40,865 nucleotides of DNA from CAZHMB01 sp964533515 (GCA_964533515.1 CAZHMB010000006.1:1-40865); one strand, 5' to 3'. Positions 22,460-29,834 are shown, numbered from the stretch's first letter. Translations and numbers: made by a program. Notes: a model not told the origin generated them from the letters alone.

Positions 22460-22896
22460 TTTAATTTTTTCTCCATGAAAACCAAGTCTCTTATTTGTTT
22501 ATAATCTATTTTCTTATAAAATTTAAACGCTTCAGCATTCCTTTTTGAAACGAGCCTGACAATTTTAACACCTCTCTTTTTATAATAATTCTCAATAAAC
22601 TTCACAAGAGATTTTCCTAGACCTTTTCTTTGATAATTTGGTTTCAACCAAAGTTCATTAAGGTATGCCTTCTGTTTATTGTCTGGAGTAATGCTTGAAG
22701 CAAGGAACCCTCTGATCTCTTTTCCACCAATAGAAACATACAATTCCCCTTTAAAGAATCCTTTAACTTCTTTCAAAGCGGTTTTAAGGTCATAGCTTTC
22801 ATTATGGGGTTTTTTAGAAGATTCATTTATTAATATCTGAGCGATTTCTTTTGTGTCTTCTTTTTTAGCTTTTCTTATCTTTACTTGATTATTCAT
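22456..22896 (-). CDS. GNAT family N-acetyltransferase
   Basis: 146 residues. KIRKAKKEDTKEIAQILINE start, then ELWLKPNYQRKGLGKSLVKF (acetyl-CoA-binding Q/RxxGxG/A) and LVSKRNAEAFKFYKKIDYKQ, the classic GNAT ending. Substrate unknown. First gene of the GNAT-phosphatase-hisS operon. GAGGAAATTGAAATG provides a ribosome site after a structured leader (22916-22965). Confidence 0.88.
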   Translation of the reverse strand: MNNQVKIRKAKKEDTKEIAQILINESSKKPHNESYDLKTALKEVKGFFKGELYVSIGGKEIRGFLASSITPDNKQKAYLNELWLKPNYQRKGLGKSLVKFIENYYKKRGVKIVRLVSKRNAEAFKFYKKIDYKQIRDLVFMEKKLK

Positions 22897-22915
22897 TTCA
22901 ATTTCCTCTTTTTAT

Positions 22916-22931
22916 TAAAGGGCGGAAGGAG
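22916..22931. repeat. 16-bp direct repeat TAAAGGGCGGAAGGAG, distal copy (att-like)
   Basis: Identical to 25108-25123, where it covers the 3' end of tRNA-His. Same orientation, about 2.2 kb apart, on the side expected for an element inserted at the tRNA 3' end. Confidence 0.6.
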
Positions 22932-22965
22932 TAACCAGTCCAAGAGTGTTCGGTTCTCCACCTTT
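22916..22965 (-). promoter_or_regulatory. Structured leader of the hisS operon containing a tRNA-His 3'-end match
   Basis: On the minus strand a hairpin GGAG-AACC ... GGTT-A-CTCC (about 22928-22962) is followed by CTCCTTCCGCCCTTTA (22931-22916), 16 nt identical to the tRNA-His 3' end at 25108-25123. It lies about 20 nt before the GNAT start. Either an integration site copy or a regulatory mimic. Confidence 0.5.
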
Positions 22966-23039
22966 TTTTCATTTAATTTTAACCTTTATTATAATAAGAA
23001 ATAAGTTTCTTTTAAACTTTCCTAAAACTATTGAATAAA

Positions 23040-23255
23040 TTAATATTTATACTTTTTATGGATTTTAGAATGGTGGCTTCTACTCGTAACTCTTAGATTA
23101 CTTTTCTTAAAATTACTTTTATTTCCATCCTTATGATGAACAACTTCATGTTTTCTCAAGGGTCTTCCAATTTTCTTTTCAGCAACACCCCTATGAACCA
23201 ATTTACCCGTTGATGAATTTCTCGGATAACCTTTTTTGTCCCTAAAAAATGCCAT
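23040..23255 (-). CDS. HNH endonuclease-like protein
   Basis: 71 residues. GRPLRKHEVVHHKDGNKSNF then KKSNLRVTSRSHHSKIHKKY is the HNH pattern (VHHKDGN..NN..L). N-terminal RNSSTGKLVHRGVAEKKIGR resembles the short lead-in of intron/phage HNH proteins. Highly basic. Starts one base after the preceding zinc-finger ORF's stop, so co-translated. Typical of mobile DNA; it lies inside the repeat-bounded segment. Confidence 0.85.
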   Translation of the reverse strand: MAFFRDKKGYPRNSSTGKLVHRGVAEKKIGRPLRKHEVVHHKDGNKSNFKKSNLRVTSRSHHSKIHKKYKY

Positions 23256-23256
23256 T

Positions 23257-23382
23257 TTATTTTTTCTTGTGTTTTTCTTGTGCTTCCCTTCTTTCTTTTG
23301 CTTTCATGTTACAGGCTAGACAACGCCCAACATGACTTATTGGTCTGCCACAATCTATACAATAAAGTTTCTTTTCTGCCAT
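23257..23382 (-). CDS. Small zinc-finger protein, 41 residues
   Basis: MAEKKLYCIDCGRPISHVGR then CLACNMKAKERREAQEKHKK K. C8-x2-C11 and C21-x2-C24 form a zinc ribbon of the kind that often precedes HNH domains in one protein; here it is a separate gene directly upstream of the HNH gene. TATA-like AATTTAAATAG (about 23406-23416, minus) is about 28 nt upstream. Confidence 0.65.
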   Translation of the reverse strand: MAEKKLYCIDCGRPISHVGRCLACNMKAKERREAQEKHKKK

Positions 23383-23517
23383 ATAAAAAAGAGAAAGATA
23401 AACTATTTAAATTTTACTAATAATCCCAAAACGGCAACACATGAAAACTTAAATCAATAGAAAATATTGATTTAGATATAAAACCCAATAGAAAAGTAAT
23501 CTGTTTTTCTTTTCAAA

Positions 23518-23778
23518 TTAAGTTTTAGATTTGGAACCCCCACCATTTTTTACTTTCCTATGCACTTTTTTAATTCCTTTAAATGTAAAAATAGATAAAA
23601 TCAAAATAATGATAAATTTTATACCAGAGTCTGAGCTATAAGAAGAATACCTCAAAAAAGATATGAAATTACTAAAGTATTTCAAAGTCTCTAAGAAAAA
23701 AAGTATAAAAAGCAATATTAAAAATATCTCTAATAATATCCAACAAGTTTTTTTGATTGGTCTTGAGAATTTTCCCAT
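23518..23778 (-). CDS. Small two-TM membrane protein
   Basis: 86 residues from ATG 23778: MGKFSRPIKKTCWILLEIFL, hydrophobic segments at about 12-32 and 53-71, then a basic tail KKVHRKVKNGGGSKSKT. TTG at 23799 would add 7 residues, but TATA GTTTAAATA (23802-23811, minus) is 28 nt before ATG 23778. No family recognised. Confidence 0.55.
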   Translation of the reverse strand: MGKFSRPIKKTCWILLEIFLILLFILFFLETLKYFSNFISFLRYSSYSSDSGIKFIIILILSIFTFKGIKKVHRKVKNGGGSKSKT

Positions 23779-23843
23779 TTTATTTTTTTCAAGAGACAAT
23801 CTTATTTAAACTTTACTACCTAAATTAAAAAAACCAAAAAAAC

Positions 23844-24314
23844 CTATTTTAAATAAAGATGTCTATCCCCTATAAGATGTATTAATTGTCCTAAAAATAG
23901 TGAACCAAAAAACCAAAAAAACCATTTAATACTGACCATATCAAAATAAAAATTAATAGGATGATATATGATTAAGGAGAATACAAGCGAAGTTGCAATT
24001 ATCCCAAAGATTGTATGGAGGGATTGCCTATGTCCTCGCTCTCGTTTCAAAATTCTTGAGAGTGGAAATTCTAATACCTTTCCCAAATAACCAAAAAATT
24101 TTCCATTAGTATAATATATAGAAGAACCACAATTTTCACTATCACTATCTGGCAATAAGGAACCAATTAAAAATAATATAGCTGATAAAATAAAGAGAAT
24201 AACTCCTTCAGTAGTTGGAGCATCGACATTACCCTTGATAACAAACCATCCAAAAATAAGCATAATAAAGATTATGATTAAAAATGCTAAATTAAAATGA
24301 CTTTTTCCTTTCAT
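23844..24314 (-). CDS. YdjM/DUF457-like membrane protein (predicted metal-dependent hydrolase)
   Basis: 156 residues, about four membrane segments (7-25, 38-55, 108-124, 131-150). GSLLPDSDSENCGSS and RERGHRQSLHTIFG match the family's lPDxD and RGxxHSL motifs; MKGKSHFNLAF supplies the first His. The family is poorly characterised. Located in the repeat-bounded segment. Confidence 0.7.
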   Translation of the reverse strand: MKGKSHFNLAFLIIIFIMLIFGWFVIKGNVDAPTTEGVILFILSAILFLIGSLLPDSDSENCGSSIYYTNGKFFGYLGKVLEFPLSRILKRERGHRQSLHTIFGIIATSLVFSLIIYHPINFYFDMVSIKWFFWFFGSLFLGQLIHLIGDRHLYLK

Positions 24315-24395
24315 ATCTTTATATAAGAGACTCCTTATAAAAATCTTTTCTTCTAATCCCTAAACATTTTTAAAGTTCTTTGAGTTTTACTTCCT

Positions 24396-24869
24396 ATGTT
24401 AACAAGAAGGTTAAAGAAATATTTATGGTTCTTTTTTATTCTTGCAATTTTGTATGAATTTTCTAAGGGGGTAGTTAGTCTTTCAGGACTTTTTTCTCCA
24501 TTATTTTTTTTACATCTCACTTATCTTATAGTTGGATTATGCTTTTCTGGAATTGGAATAATTTGTGCATTGGGGATATTTGCAAAAGATAAAAGGTTAT
24601 GGAAATCCCTAAAGTTTCTCATTTCCCTAATAATTATCTTTGGTATTTTTACTGGATTTCTTATTGGTGGGTTGTCCTCTGGTTTTTGGGGTCTGGTATT
24701 TATTATTTTATCGTTCGTAGTTTTAGACTCTTGGATATATTATACAATCTTTAATACTGGGTTGTTTTTTGTTTTATCTTTGATAGTAGTATGGATTATA
24801 GAAAAAACAACTTTTGGTTTTGCAATGCTTGGTTTTATCTTGAAAAGAAAAAAGAAAGAGAAGGATTAA
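24396..24869 (+). CDS. Polytopic membrane protein, 4 TM, unknown
   Basis: 157 residues: hydrophobic segments about 9-33, 38-64, 73-93 and 97-145 (one or two), and a basic C-terminal KRKKKEKD. TATA-like TTTTTAAAG (about 24367-24375) is about 25 nt before ATG. Divergent from the YdjM-like gene, convergent towards the tRNA-His side. Confidence 0.6.
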   Translation: MLTRRLKKYLWFFFILAILYEFSKGVVSLSGLFSPLFFLHLTYLIVGLCFSGIGIICALGIFAKDKRLWKSLKFLISLIIIFGIFTGFLIGGLSSGFWGLVFIILSFVVLDSWIYYTIFNTGLFFVLSLIVVWIIEKTTFGFAMLGFILKRKKKEKD

Positions 24870-24909
24870 GTTTCTAAACTCATTTAATATTTCTAACCCG
24901 AACACTTCT

Positions 24910-24948
24910 ATTCGACTCCCATCCTTTTAAAATCAATAGAGTCGAACA
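24910..24948 (+). terminator. Inverted repeat TTCGACTC ... GAGTCGAA
   Basis: Perfect 8-bp arms with a loop of about 20 nt, 40 bp after the stop of the 24396 gene. A transcription end signal is plausible. Confidence 0.35.
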
Positions 24949-24954
24949 CAAACG

Positions 24955-24980
24955 TTAAGGGCGGAAGTCAAACTCCCGAC
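24955..24980. repeat. Degenerate copy of the tRNA-His 3' end
   Basis: TTAAGGGCGGAAGTCAAACT then CCCGAC aligns with the tRNA-His 3' end (AAGGGCGGAAG ... TCGAACTCCCG) with a 7-nt gap. A third, decayed copy of the att-like sequence. Confidence 0.45.
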
Positions 24981-25107
24981 CTCGCTCAAACTTTTTTAAT
25001 TTACCTTCGGGATTTATTATTGCGAAGTCGCTCGGAATCAAAATCTGTAATATCGTCTGCGTCTTCTCCGATGTATCTCCGAATGCAGTTTCGATACTCT
25101 CAACTGC

Positions 25108-25123
25108 TAAAGGGCGGAAGGAG
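25108..25123. repeat. 16-bp direct repeat TAAAGGGCGGAAGGAG, tRNA-proximal copy
   Basis: Covers the T-stem 3' strand, acceptor 3' strand and the bases after tRNA-His. Partner at 22916-22931. Confidence 0.6.
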
Positions 25124-25185
25124 AGAATCGAACTCCCGTCTTGCGGACCACAACCACATTTTCTAGCCACTGAACTACAACCGCC
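25113..25185 (-). tRNA. tRNA-His (GTG), acceptor stem with two mismatches
   Basis: Read on the minus strand from G-1 (25185). Anticodon arm TGTGG-TTGTGGT-CCGCA gives anticodon GTG; T arm GGGAG-TTCGATT-CTCTC is intact; D arm GTTC ... GAAA is short. G-1 pairs with discriminator C73, the histidine identity pair. Acceptor strands GCGGTTG and CTTCCGC pair except at 5-68 and 6-67, both U-U. No CCA encoded (CTTT follows). TATA-like ATTTTTAA (about 25199-25207) is close upstream. Confidence 0.82.
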
Positions 25186-25186
25186 A

Positions 25187-25552
25187 TAATTTAATTGACT
25201 TAAAAATCCCTTTTGGATTTTTAATTTTTCAACTGGCACCCCGCCAACGTCAAAGCAATCTACCAGAGCGATATATCCAGTTGAAAATAATAAAGGATCA
25301 AATGCTTTTAAAGTTTTGTCAGGAACAGTAATTTGGCTCGCAGGCTCGCATATTAAAGTTGGGGATAATAAAGAAAAATTACCAAGATTGAACTCTGAAT
25401 TAAAACTTGTTATCCCCTTATCTACTTGAAGTTGAGCGGAAAATTCTGACGAAGTCGAATTTGGAGCGATTAAAGAATTAGAAGTACAACTAGAAAAATC
25501 TTGTTTCAAATCACCAAAGGTGATGGGGACATTTTCTAACTTTAATTGTCAT
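25187..25552 (-). pseudogene. Frameshifted gene of unknown function ending at tRNA-His
   Basis: ATG at 25552 has TATA GTTTTAAAG-complement (25574-25582) 26 nt upstream, but its frame (MTIKVRKCPHHLW) stops after 13 codons. Removing one C from the CCCC at 25528-25525 joins it to a long open frame: ITFGDLKQDFSSCTSNSLIA through GGVPVEKLKIQKGFLSQL. That frame has codon use like the neighbours and continues, without a stop, through the tRNA to 24955. The product looks secreted/beta-rich. No family recognised. Confidence 0.45.
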
Positions 25553-25596
25553 GTTAATATTGAGAATTCGGGGGTTTTAAAGTTTTTGGTAGTGTC

Positions 25597-26454
25597 TTAA
25601 ATAACAACCATTTCCAATCTCCACCTAAACTTGTAAGGTGCGATGTCTCCGACTTTTTTCGTTTCAAGAATCTTTAATTTTCTCTTCAATTTTTTTGCTT
25701 GAACTTTTAGACCATTGGTGTGTTGTTGAGCGTCTTCTTCATTTCCAAAACAATGGTAGAAAATTCTTGTCGGCTTTTTTCCGAAAAGTCTTGAGAAGAA
25801 ATTTGTTTTTTTGCTTAACATTAAACCTTCTTCCAAGAAAGTTTCATCCAAATTTGGCCTAGGCATGACGATTATATCAAATCCTTTTGGATATTGCTGT
25901 TTTAATTTTGGTGCAACGAGTTTTATATCGCCATTTGCAAATTCTATTTTGTCTTTTAGTTTGTTTCTTAAAACATTTTGTTCTGCATAGGCATTTGCTT
26001 TTTTGTTTAGCTCGTTGCTGACTATTTTTTTTATTCCTTTAGAATTTTTTCTTATGACAATACTGTAAGGGCCGATGCCGGCGAACATAACAAGAACAAG
26101 TTTGTTTTTTCCAGGGAGTTTTGAAATCTTATTTGCAATGTCGTTTCTATCACCTGCAAGTCTTGAAGAAAAATAGGTTTCATCCATGTTAAATCTGAAT
26201 TCGCAACCGTTTTCTTTATACAATGCTTCTTTTGTTTTCTCCCCAGCAAGGTGTTTTGTTTTCATTGTCCTTAATTTTCCAGAAAAATTTTTTGATTTTT
26301 CTAAAACTGTCGAGACTGCTTTGTGTTCTTTAGAAATTTGCTGCGCAAATTTCTTTTTTTCAGAAGATTTGAATTTATCTGAATCTGAAAATTTAACTAA
26401 AGCGATATTTCCCAATAAATCGAAAGACCTTTGTTTTTTTTCTTTTTCCTTCAT
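25597..26454 (-). CDS. Trm5/Taw2-like tRNA methyltransferase family protein
   Basis: 285 residues from ATG 26454. SFDLLGNIALVKF (N-terminal domain), YKENGCEFRFNMDETYFSSR, motif I LVLVMFAGIGPYSIVIRKNS, then KIEFANGDI and IIVMPRPNLDETFLEEGL. This is the Trm5 family that methylates G37 of tRNA or builds wyosine precursors. The usual NxPP/NLP-type loop reads MPRPN, so the exact reaction is uncertain. TTG 26469 would add 5 residues; TATA about 27 nt from 26454 favours the ATG. Confidence 0.82.
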   Translation of the reverse strand: MKEKEKKQRSFDLLGNIALVKFSDSDKFKSSEKKKFAQQISKEHKAVSTVLEKSKNFSGKLRTMKTKHLAGEKTKEALYKENGCEFRFNMDETYFSSRLAGDRNDIANKISKLPGKNKLVLVMFAGIGPYSIVIRKNSKGIKKIVSNELNKKANAYAEQNVLRNKLKDKIEFANGDIKLVAPKLKQQYPKGFDIIVMPRPNLDETFLEEGLMLSKKTNFFSRLFGKKPTRIFYHCFGNEEDAQQHTNGLKVQAKKLKRKLKILETKKVGDIAPYKFRWRLEMVVI

Positions 26455-26471
26455 GGAATATAAAACCAAAA

Positions 26472-26485
26472 CCTATTTAAAGAGC
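26472..26485. promoter_or_regulatory. Bidirectional TATA box (Trm5-like / small membrane gene)
   Basis: CCTATTTAAAGAGC reads as a TATA box on both strands. It lies 27 nt before ATG 26454 (minus) and about 55 nt before ATG 26535 (plus), the latter with a short leader and GGAGG. Confidence 0.45.
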
Positions 26486-26534
26486 TTTTGTTTTGGATGA
26501 TTGGATATTAAATTAAAAAGGAGGATAAAAATAA

Positions 26535-26750
26535 ATGGCAAAAGAAGGCGGTTCTGTACTTCATTTCCTTGCGTGGATAACTGGTGTAATAGTTTCATTA
26601 GTTATTGGTAATGGAATGATCGACAAAGTTCTGACTATACCCGGATGGCTAGCAGGAAATGCTGGAAACGGAATTATTGCAGTAGTTATCGGTTGGATTA
26701 TTGTGGTTACAACTTTGATAAGTGCAGTTATGGCAATAGTCAAGCGATAA
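26535..26750 (+). CDS. Small membrane protein, 71 residues, 2 TM
   Basis: MAKEGGSVLHFLAWITGVIV SLVIGNGM, then GNAGNGIIAVVIGWIIVVTT and LISAVMAIVKR. Two hydrophobic helices joined by a Gly/Asn loop. A strong AAAAGGAGGAT ribosome site (about 26516-26525) precedes ATG. Similar short two-helix proteins are common in DPANN genomes, but I cannot assign a function. Confidence 0.65.
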   Translation: MAKEGGSVLHFLAWITGVIVSLVIGNGMIDKVLTIPGWLAGNAGNGIIAVVIGWIIVVTTLISAVMAIVKR

Positions 26751-26841
26751 ATTTTTTAATTTATTTTTTTCTTTTTCTTTATATTTTTTTAATGATTGGC
26801 GATAGCCAAAGTTTTTTAATCTCTTTGACTCTGAAAGATAC

Positions 26842-28170
26842 ATGCAAAATTATCTTAACTCGAACACTCTCGAAATATATTTTGAGACTTATGGTTGTAC
26901 TGCGAATTATAATTCAAGTGAAATAATGAAAGGGGTAGTTAGTTCGGCGGGTTTGAATATAACTTCTGATCTGAAGTTTGCTGATGTCGTTGTTATTAAT
27001 TCATGTATTGTTAAATCTGCGACGCAAGAAAAAATACGTGGGCGTTTGTCTGACTTGATGTCTGAATTTCCTGAGAAGAAATTTATTCTCACTGGTTGTA
27101 TGCCTCGTTTGTTAAAAGATAAATTCCAAAAAGAAAATCTTTTTTTACTTGATACCTCACATATTAAAGATATTGGGAAATTGATCTCAGACATATTTGA
27201 AGATAATTATTCCCAAGAGATTTATCTAGAACCAAGAAAAGAATGCAAAGCTAACCTCCCGAAAATTTCGGATGAAAAACTTATTGGGATTGCCCAAATT
27301 TCTGAAGGTTGCCTAGGAAGATGCACTTATTGCATAACTCGTTTGGCTAAGGGGAAACTTTATTCATATCCTGAGAAAGATATTTTAAACTCTGTGAAAA
27401 GAGATGTTGAAGCTGGTTGCAAGGAGATATGGTTGACGAGCCAGGACAATGCGAGTTATGGTTTAGATTCTGGAAAAAATAATTATGAGCTTCCGGGACT
27501 ACTTAGAAATATTTTGAAAATTCCTGGAAAGTTTTATGTTCGTCTTGGAATGTCAAATCCGAATAATGTTTTGAAAATTTTGGAAGAACTTATTGAGATT
27601 TACAAAAACCCGAAGATGTTTAAATTTCTTCATATACCGGTTCAGTCTGGAAGCGATAAAATTTTGGAGGATATGGAAAGAGGTTATACTAGAACGGATG
27701 TTTTGAAAATTGTTGAGAAGTTTAGAAGAGAAATTCCTGGTATGATGTTTTCAACAGATGTTATTTTGAGTTATCCTACTGAAAATGAGAAAGATTTTGA
27801 AGAAACTTTGGACTTATTCAAAAAAATTAATCCGGAAATCTTGAATAAGAGTAATTTTTGTCCTCGGCCTTTTACTCAAGCTGCGAAGTTGGGGGAACTT
27901 AATACTAAAACAATTAAAGAAAGAGCAACAAAAGTTGATGTTTTGCATTTGGATATTTGTAAAGAAATTCAAAAGCCGTTTATTGGAAAAACATTGAAAG
28001 TTTTAATTGATAAAAAAGGTTGGAAAGGTACTTGGCTTGGAAGGGCTGAAAATTATAAATTGGTGGCTGTCTTATCAAATGAGAAAAATTTGCTGGGCAA
28101 GTCAGTGGATGTTAAGATAACTGGGAGCAGCCCACATTATTTGGTTGGTGTTGTTGAGGGGAAAGAATAA
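26842..28170 (+). CDS. tRNA-t6A37 methylthiotransferase (archaeal/CDKAL1 type)
   Basis: 442 residues. Adds a methylthio group to t6A37 of tRNA. N-terminal MTTase domain with C19 (ETYGCTANYN), C55 (INSCIVK) and C86 (TGCMPR) for one 4Fe-4S cluster; radical-SAM C157-x3-C161-x2-C164 (EGCLGRCTYCITR) for the other; HIPVQSGSDKIL and DVILSYPTE in the barrel; C-terminal TRAM domain from about 380 (GKTLKVLIDKKGWKGTWLGR). The ATNYN/SCIVK pattern is the archaeal-eukaryotic subtype. Followed by two RNA-binding-domain genes. Confidence 0.93.
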   Translation: MQNYLNSNTLEIYFETYGCTANYNSSEIMKGVVSSAGLNITSDLKFADVVVINSCIVKSATQEKIRGRLSDLMSEFPEKKFILTGCMPRLLKDKFQKENLFLLDTSHIKDIGKLISDIFEDNYSQEIYLEPRKECKANLPKISDEKLIGIAQISEGCLGRCTYCITRLAKGKLYSYPEKDILNSVKRDVEAGCKEIWLTSQDNASYGLDSGKNNYELPGLLRNILKIPGKFYVRLGMSNPNNVLKILEELIEIYKNPKMFKFLHIPVQSGSDKILEDMERGYTRTDVLKIVEKFRREIPGMMFSTDVILSYPTENEKDFEETLDLFKKINPEILNKSNFCPRPFTQAAKLGELNTKTIKERATKVDVLHLDICKEIQKPFIGKTLKVLIDKKGWKGTWLGRAENYKLVAVLSNEKNLLGKSVDVKITGSSPHYLVGVVEGKE

Positions 28171-28194
28171 AAACCCCTCCCTCTTATTATTTTT

Positions 28195-28785
28195 ATGGTA
28201 GAAGGAAAAGAATTTTACAAGAAATATCGTTGGTTTTTTACATCTAGTGGGAAACTTGTTTATGGGGGAAAATCTGCAGAGCAGAATGATGAAGTTGTTA
28301 ATGAACTTTTGAAGCAGAGAGGGAAAGATTATATTTTAATGCACACGCGAATTCCAGGAAGTCCTTTTGCGGTTATTCGCTATCCTGTAAAAGATATATC
28401 TGAAGAGGATCTTGACGAGGTTGCAGTGTGGACTGGTTGTTTCTCTCGGGCTTGGAGACAGGGAATGAAAAATGTTGAAGTTGACATTTTCAAACTTTCT
28501 GATGTTTCAAAACCCAGGACAGCAAAATCTGGAACATTTGCTGTCAAAAATAAAATCAAACGGAAGAAAGTTAAACTAAAACTTGCTTTGATAAATCAGA
28601 AGAGTGTTCTTCGGGCTGTTTCTGAGGCCAGTGTTAAAAAAACAAATAAGGTTTTTGGTAAAATAATTCCAGGGAGTTTAACAAAAGAGAAATTTGCCAA
28701 ACAAATCTCAGGAGAATTTGGAAAATCAAAAGAGGAAGTTTTAAATGCTCTTCCTACTGGCGGATTTAAGGAGATAACGAAATAA
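28195..28785 (+). CDS. Stand-alone NFACT-R (DUF814) domain protein
   Basis: 196 residues. KEFYKKYRWFFTSSGKLVYG GKSAEQNDEVV, then HTRIPGSPFAVI and DLDEVAVWTGCFSRAWRQG are the RNA-binding C-terminal domain of NEMF/RqcH, the ribosome-quality-control factor. The N-terminal NFACT-N and coiled-coil parts of RqcH are missing (full protein about 600-650 residues). C-terminal 75 residues are basic. TAATG overlap with the next gene. Confidence 0.85.
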   Translation: MVEGKEFYKKYRWFFTSSGKLVYGGKSAEQNDEVVNELLKQRGKDYILMHTRIPGSPFAVIRYPVKDISEEDLDEVAVWTGCFSRAWRQGMKNVEVDIFKLSDVSKPRTAKSGTFAVKNKIKRKKVKLKLALINQKSVLRAVSEASVKKTNKVFGKIIPGSLTKEKFAKQISGEFGKSKEEVLNALPTGGFKEITK

Positions 28786-29048
28786 TGGTTTCAAAAATGC
28801 CTCAAGCTCAAATCGGAAAGTCGGGAGTTACAGAAAACTTCATATCTACTTTGAAGACCTATTTCAATAGTTACAAAATTGTTAGAATCTCTGTTCTGAA
28901 ATCGGCCAAGGAATCGGGGAGCGAAGGAAGACAACAGATAAAAGAATACAAAGAAAAAATATTGTCTGGTTTGGGAAATAATTTTGCGGCTAGAATTATT
29001 GGATTTGTTATTGTTGTTCGGAAAGTGAGGAAGGGGAAGTCTACTTAA
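28785..29048 (+). CDS. CRS1/YhbY-type RNA-binding protein
   Basis: 87 residues. AQIGKSGVTENFISTLKTYF then KIVRISVLKSA and ARIIGFVIVVRKV match the YhbY (KH-like) domain, which binds pre-ribosomal RNA. Start codon shares one base with the preceding stop; M5 is an alternative start. Its last 8 bp overlap the convergent membrane gene. Confidence 0.8.
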   Translation: MVSKMPQAQIGKSGVTENFISTLKTYFNSYKIVRISVLKSAKESGSEGRQQIKEYKEKILSGLGNNFAARIIGFVIVVRKVRKGKST

Positions 29049-29703
29049 TTCTTTTTTTCAAAAATTTATCATATAGCAGATAAAAGAAGGGAACGCCCAT
29101 ATTAAATTCTATTAATGAGTTTTCTAGAAGTATCCAAAATGAGTCTGGTCTTATTCCGCTAATGAATAGGGAGAATTCCATCATGAAATGGATTAGGAAA
29201 CCGACGAAGAAAAGGTAGGCTATTTTTTTCCAGTCGTATTTTAGGAAAAGCAGAAGGCCGTAGCCGGCTAATACTATTAATATTCTAAGAATTCTTAGGT
29301 CAAACATGTGCCTCGTTGTGACTATCAATGAATCGTTTAAAGGAATTAATTGGGATAAAAACGCGATTGCTAGCCAACCTCCGAAGACAAGTGCTGTCCA
29401 GCCAAGTTTGTTCGACTTTTTTTCAAACATAAGGAATACGTAGGCATATTCAACTCCGTAGGACAATGAAAACCATACAAAAAATAGAAGGACATTCCAA
29501 CCAAGAGGCAAAAGGATTTCTCTTATTCCTGTATGCAACCAGATTCCCCAATCCATTAATAGATTTATTCCTATCCCGCCGACCAAAAAGACCAGAAGGG
29601 GTATTTTCTTTTTGAACTTGAATAATAAAAGAACGAAGATTATTAAGAAGATTAAATCGAATAGGATATAATCTGCTCCGAAAGTTCTTATAACGTCGTA
29701 CAT
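29041..29703 (-). CDS. Polytopic membrane protein, about 7 TM, unknown
   Basis: 220 residues: hydrophobic segments about 10-28, 34-51, 67-86, 101-120, 138-155, 160-178 and 196-210. Some polar residues in the helices (DWGIWLHTG, HFMMEFSLF) could form a site, as in carotenoid-cyclase-like or DUF membrane families, but I see no firm match. TATA-like AATTTAAAAG (about 29726-29735, minus) is about 28 nt upstream. Convergent with the YhbY gene, 8-bp overlap. Confidence 0.65.
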   Translation of the reverse strand: MYDVIRTFGADYILFDLIFLIIFVLLLFKFKKKIPLLVFLVGGIGINLLMDWGIWLHTGIREILLPLGWNVLLFFVWFSLSYGVEYAYVFLMFEKKSNKLGWTALVFGGWLAIAFLSQLIPLNDSLIVTTRHMFDLRILRILIVLAGYGLLLFLKYDWKKIAYLFFVGFLIHFMMEFSLFISGIRPDSFWILLENSLIEFNMGVPFFYLLYDKFLKKRIK

Positions 29704-29752
29704 GAAATTTTGAGGTATTTGGTTCTTTTAAATTTTTTGGGAAACCAAAAAA

Positions 29753-29760
29753 CTTTTAAA
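29753..29760 (+). promoter_or_regulatory. TATA box of the proteasome operon
   Basis: CTTTTAAA in AAAACTTTTAAACTC. A start near 29785 would leave about 50 nt of leader before ATG 29835, so this operon is not leaderless. Confidence 0.45.
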
Positions 29761-29834
29761 CTCTGGAAGGTTCTGAATTCTGTACAGAGAAGAAGAAATC
29801 GGGAATTAAATTATTAGCTTCTCAGAAAATTAAG

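Noticed and set aside
22918..22965. A second tRNA gene at the hisS leader
   Set aside because: Only the 3'-end word matches; there is no anticodon arm or D arm.
24955..25509. One continuous 184-codon frame on the minus strand
   Set aside because: It runs straight through the tRNA-His gene and both tRNA-end repeats, so it is not a single protein gene. Only the part before the tRNA is kept, as a frameshifted pseudogene.
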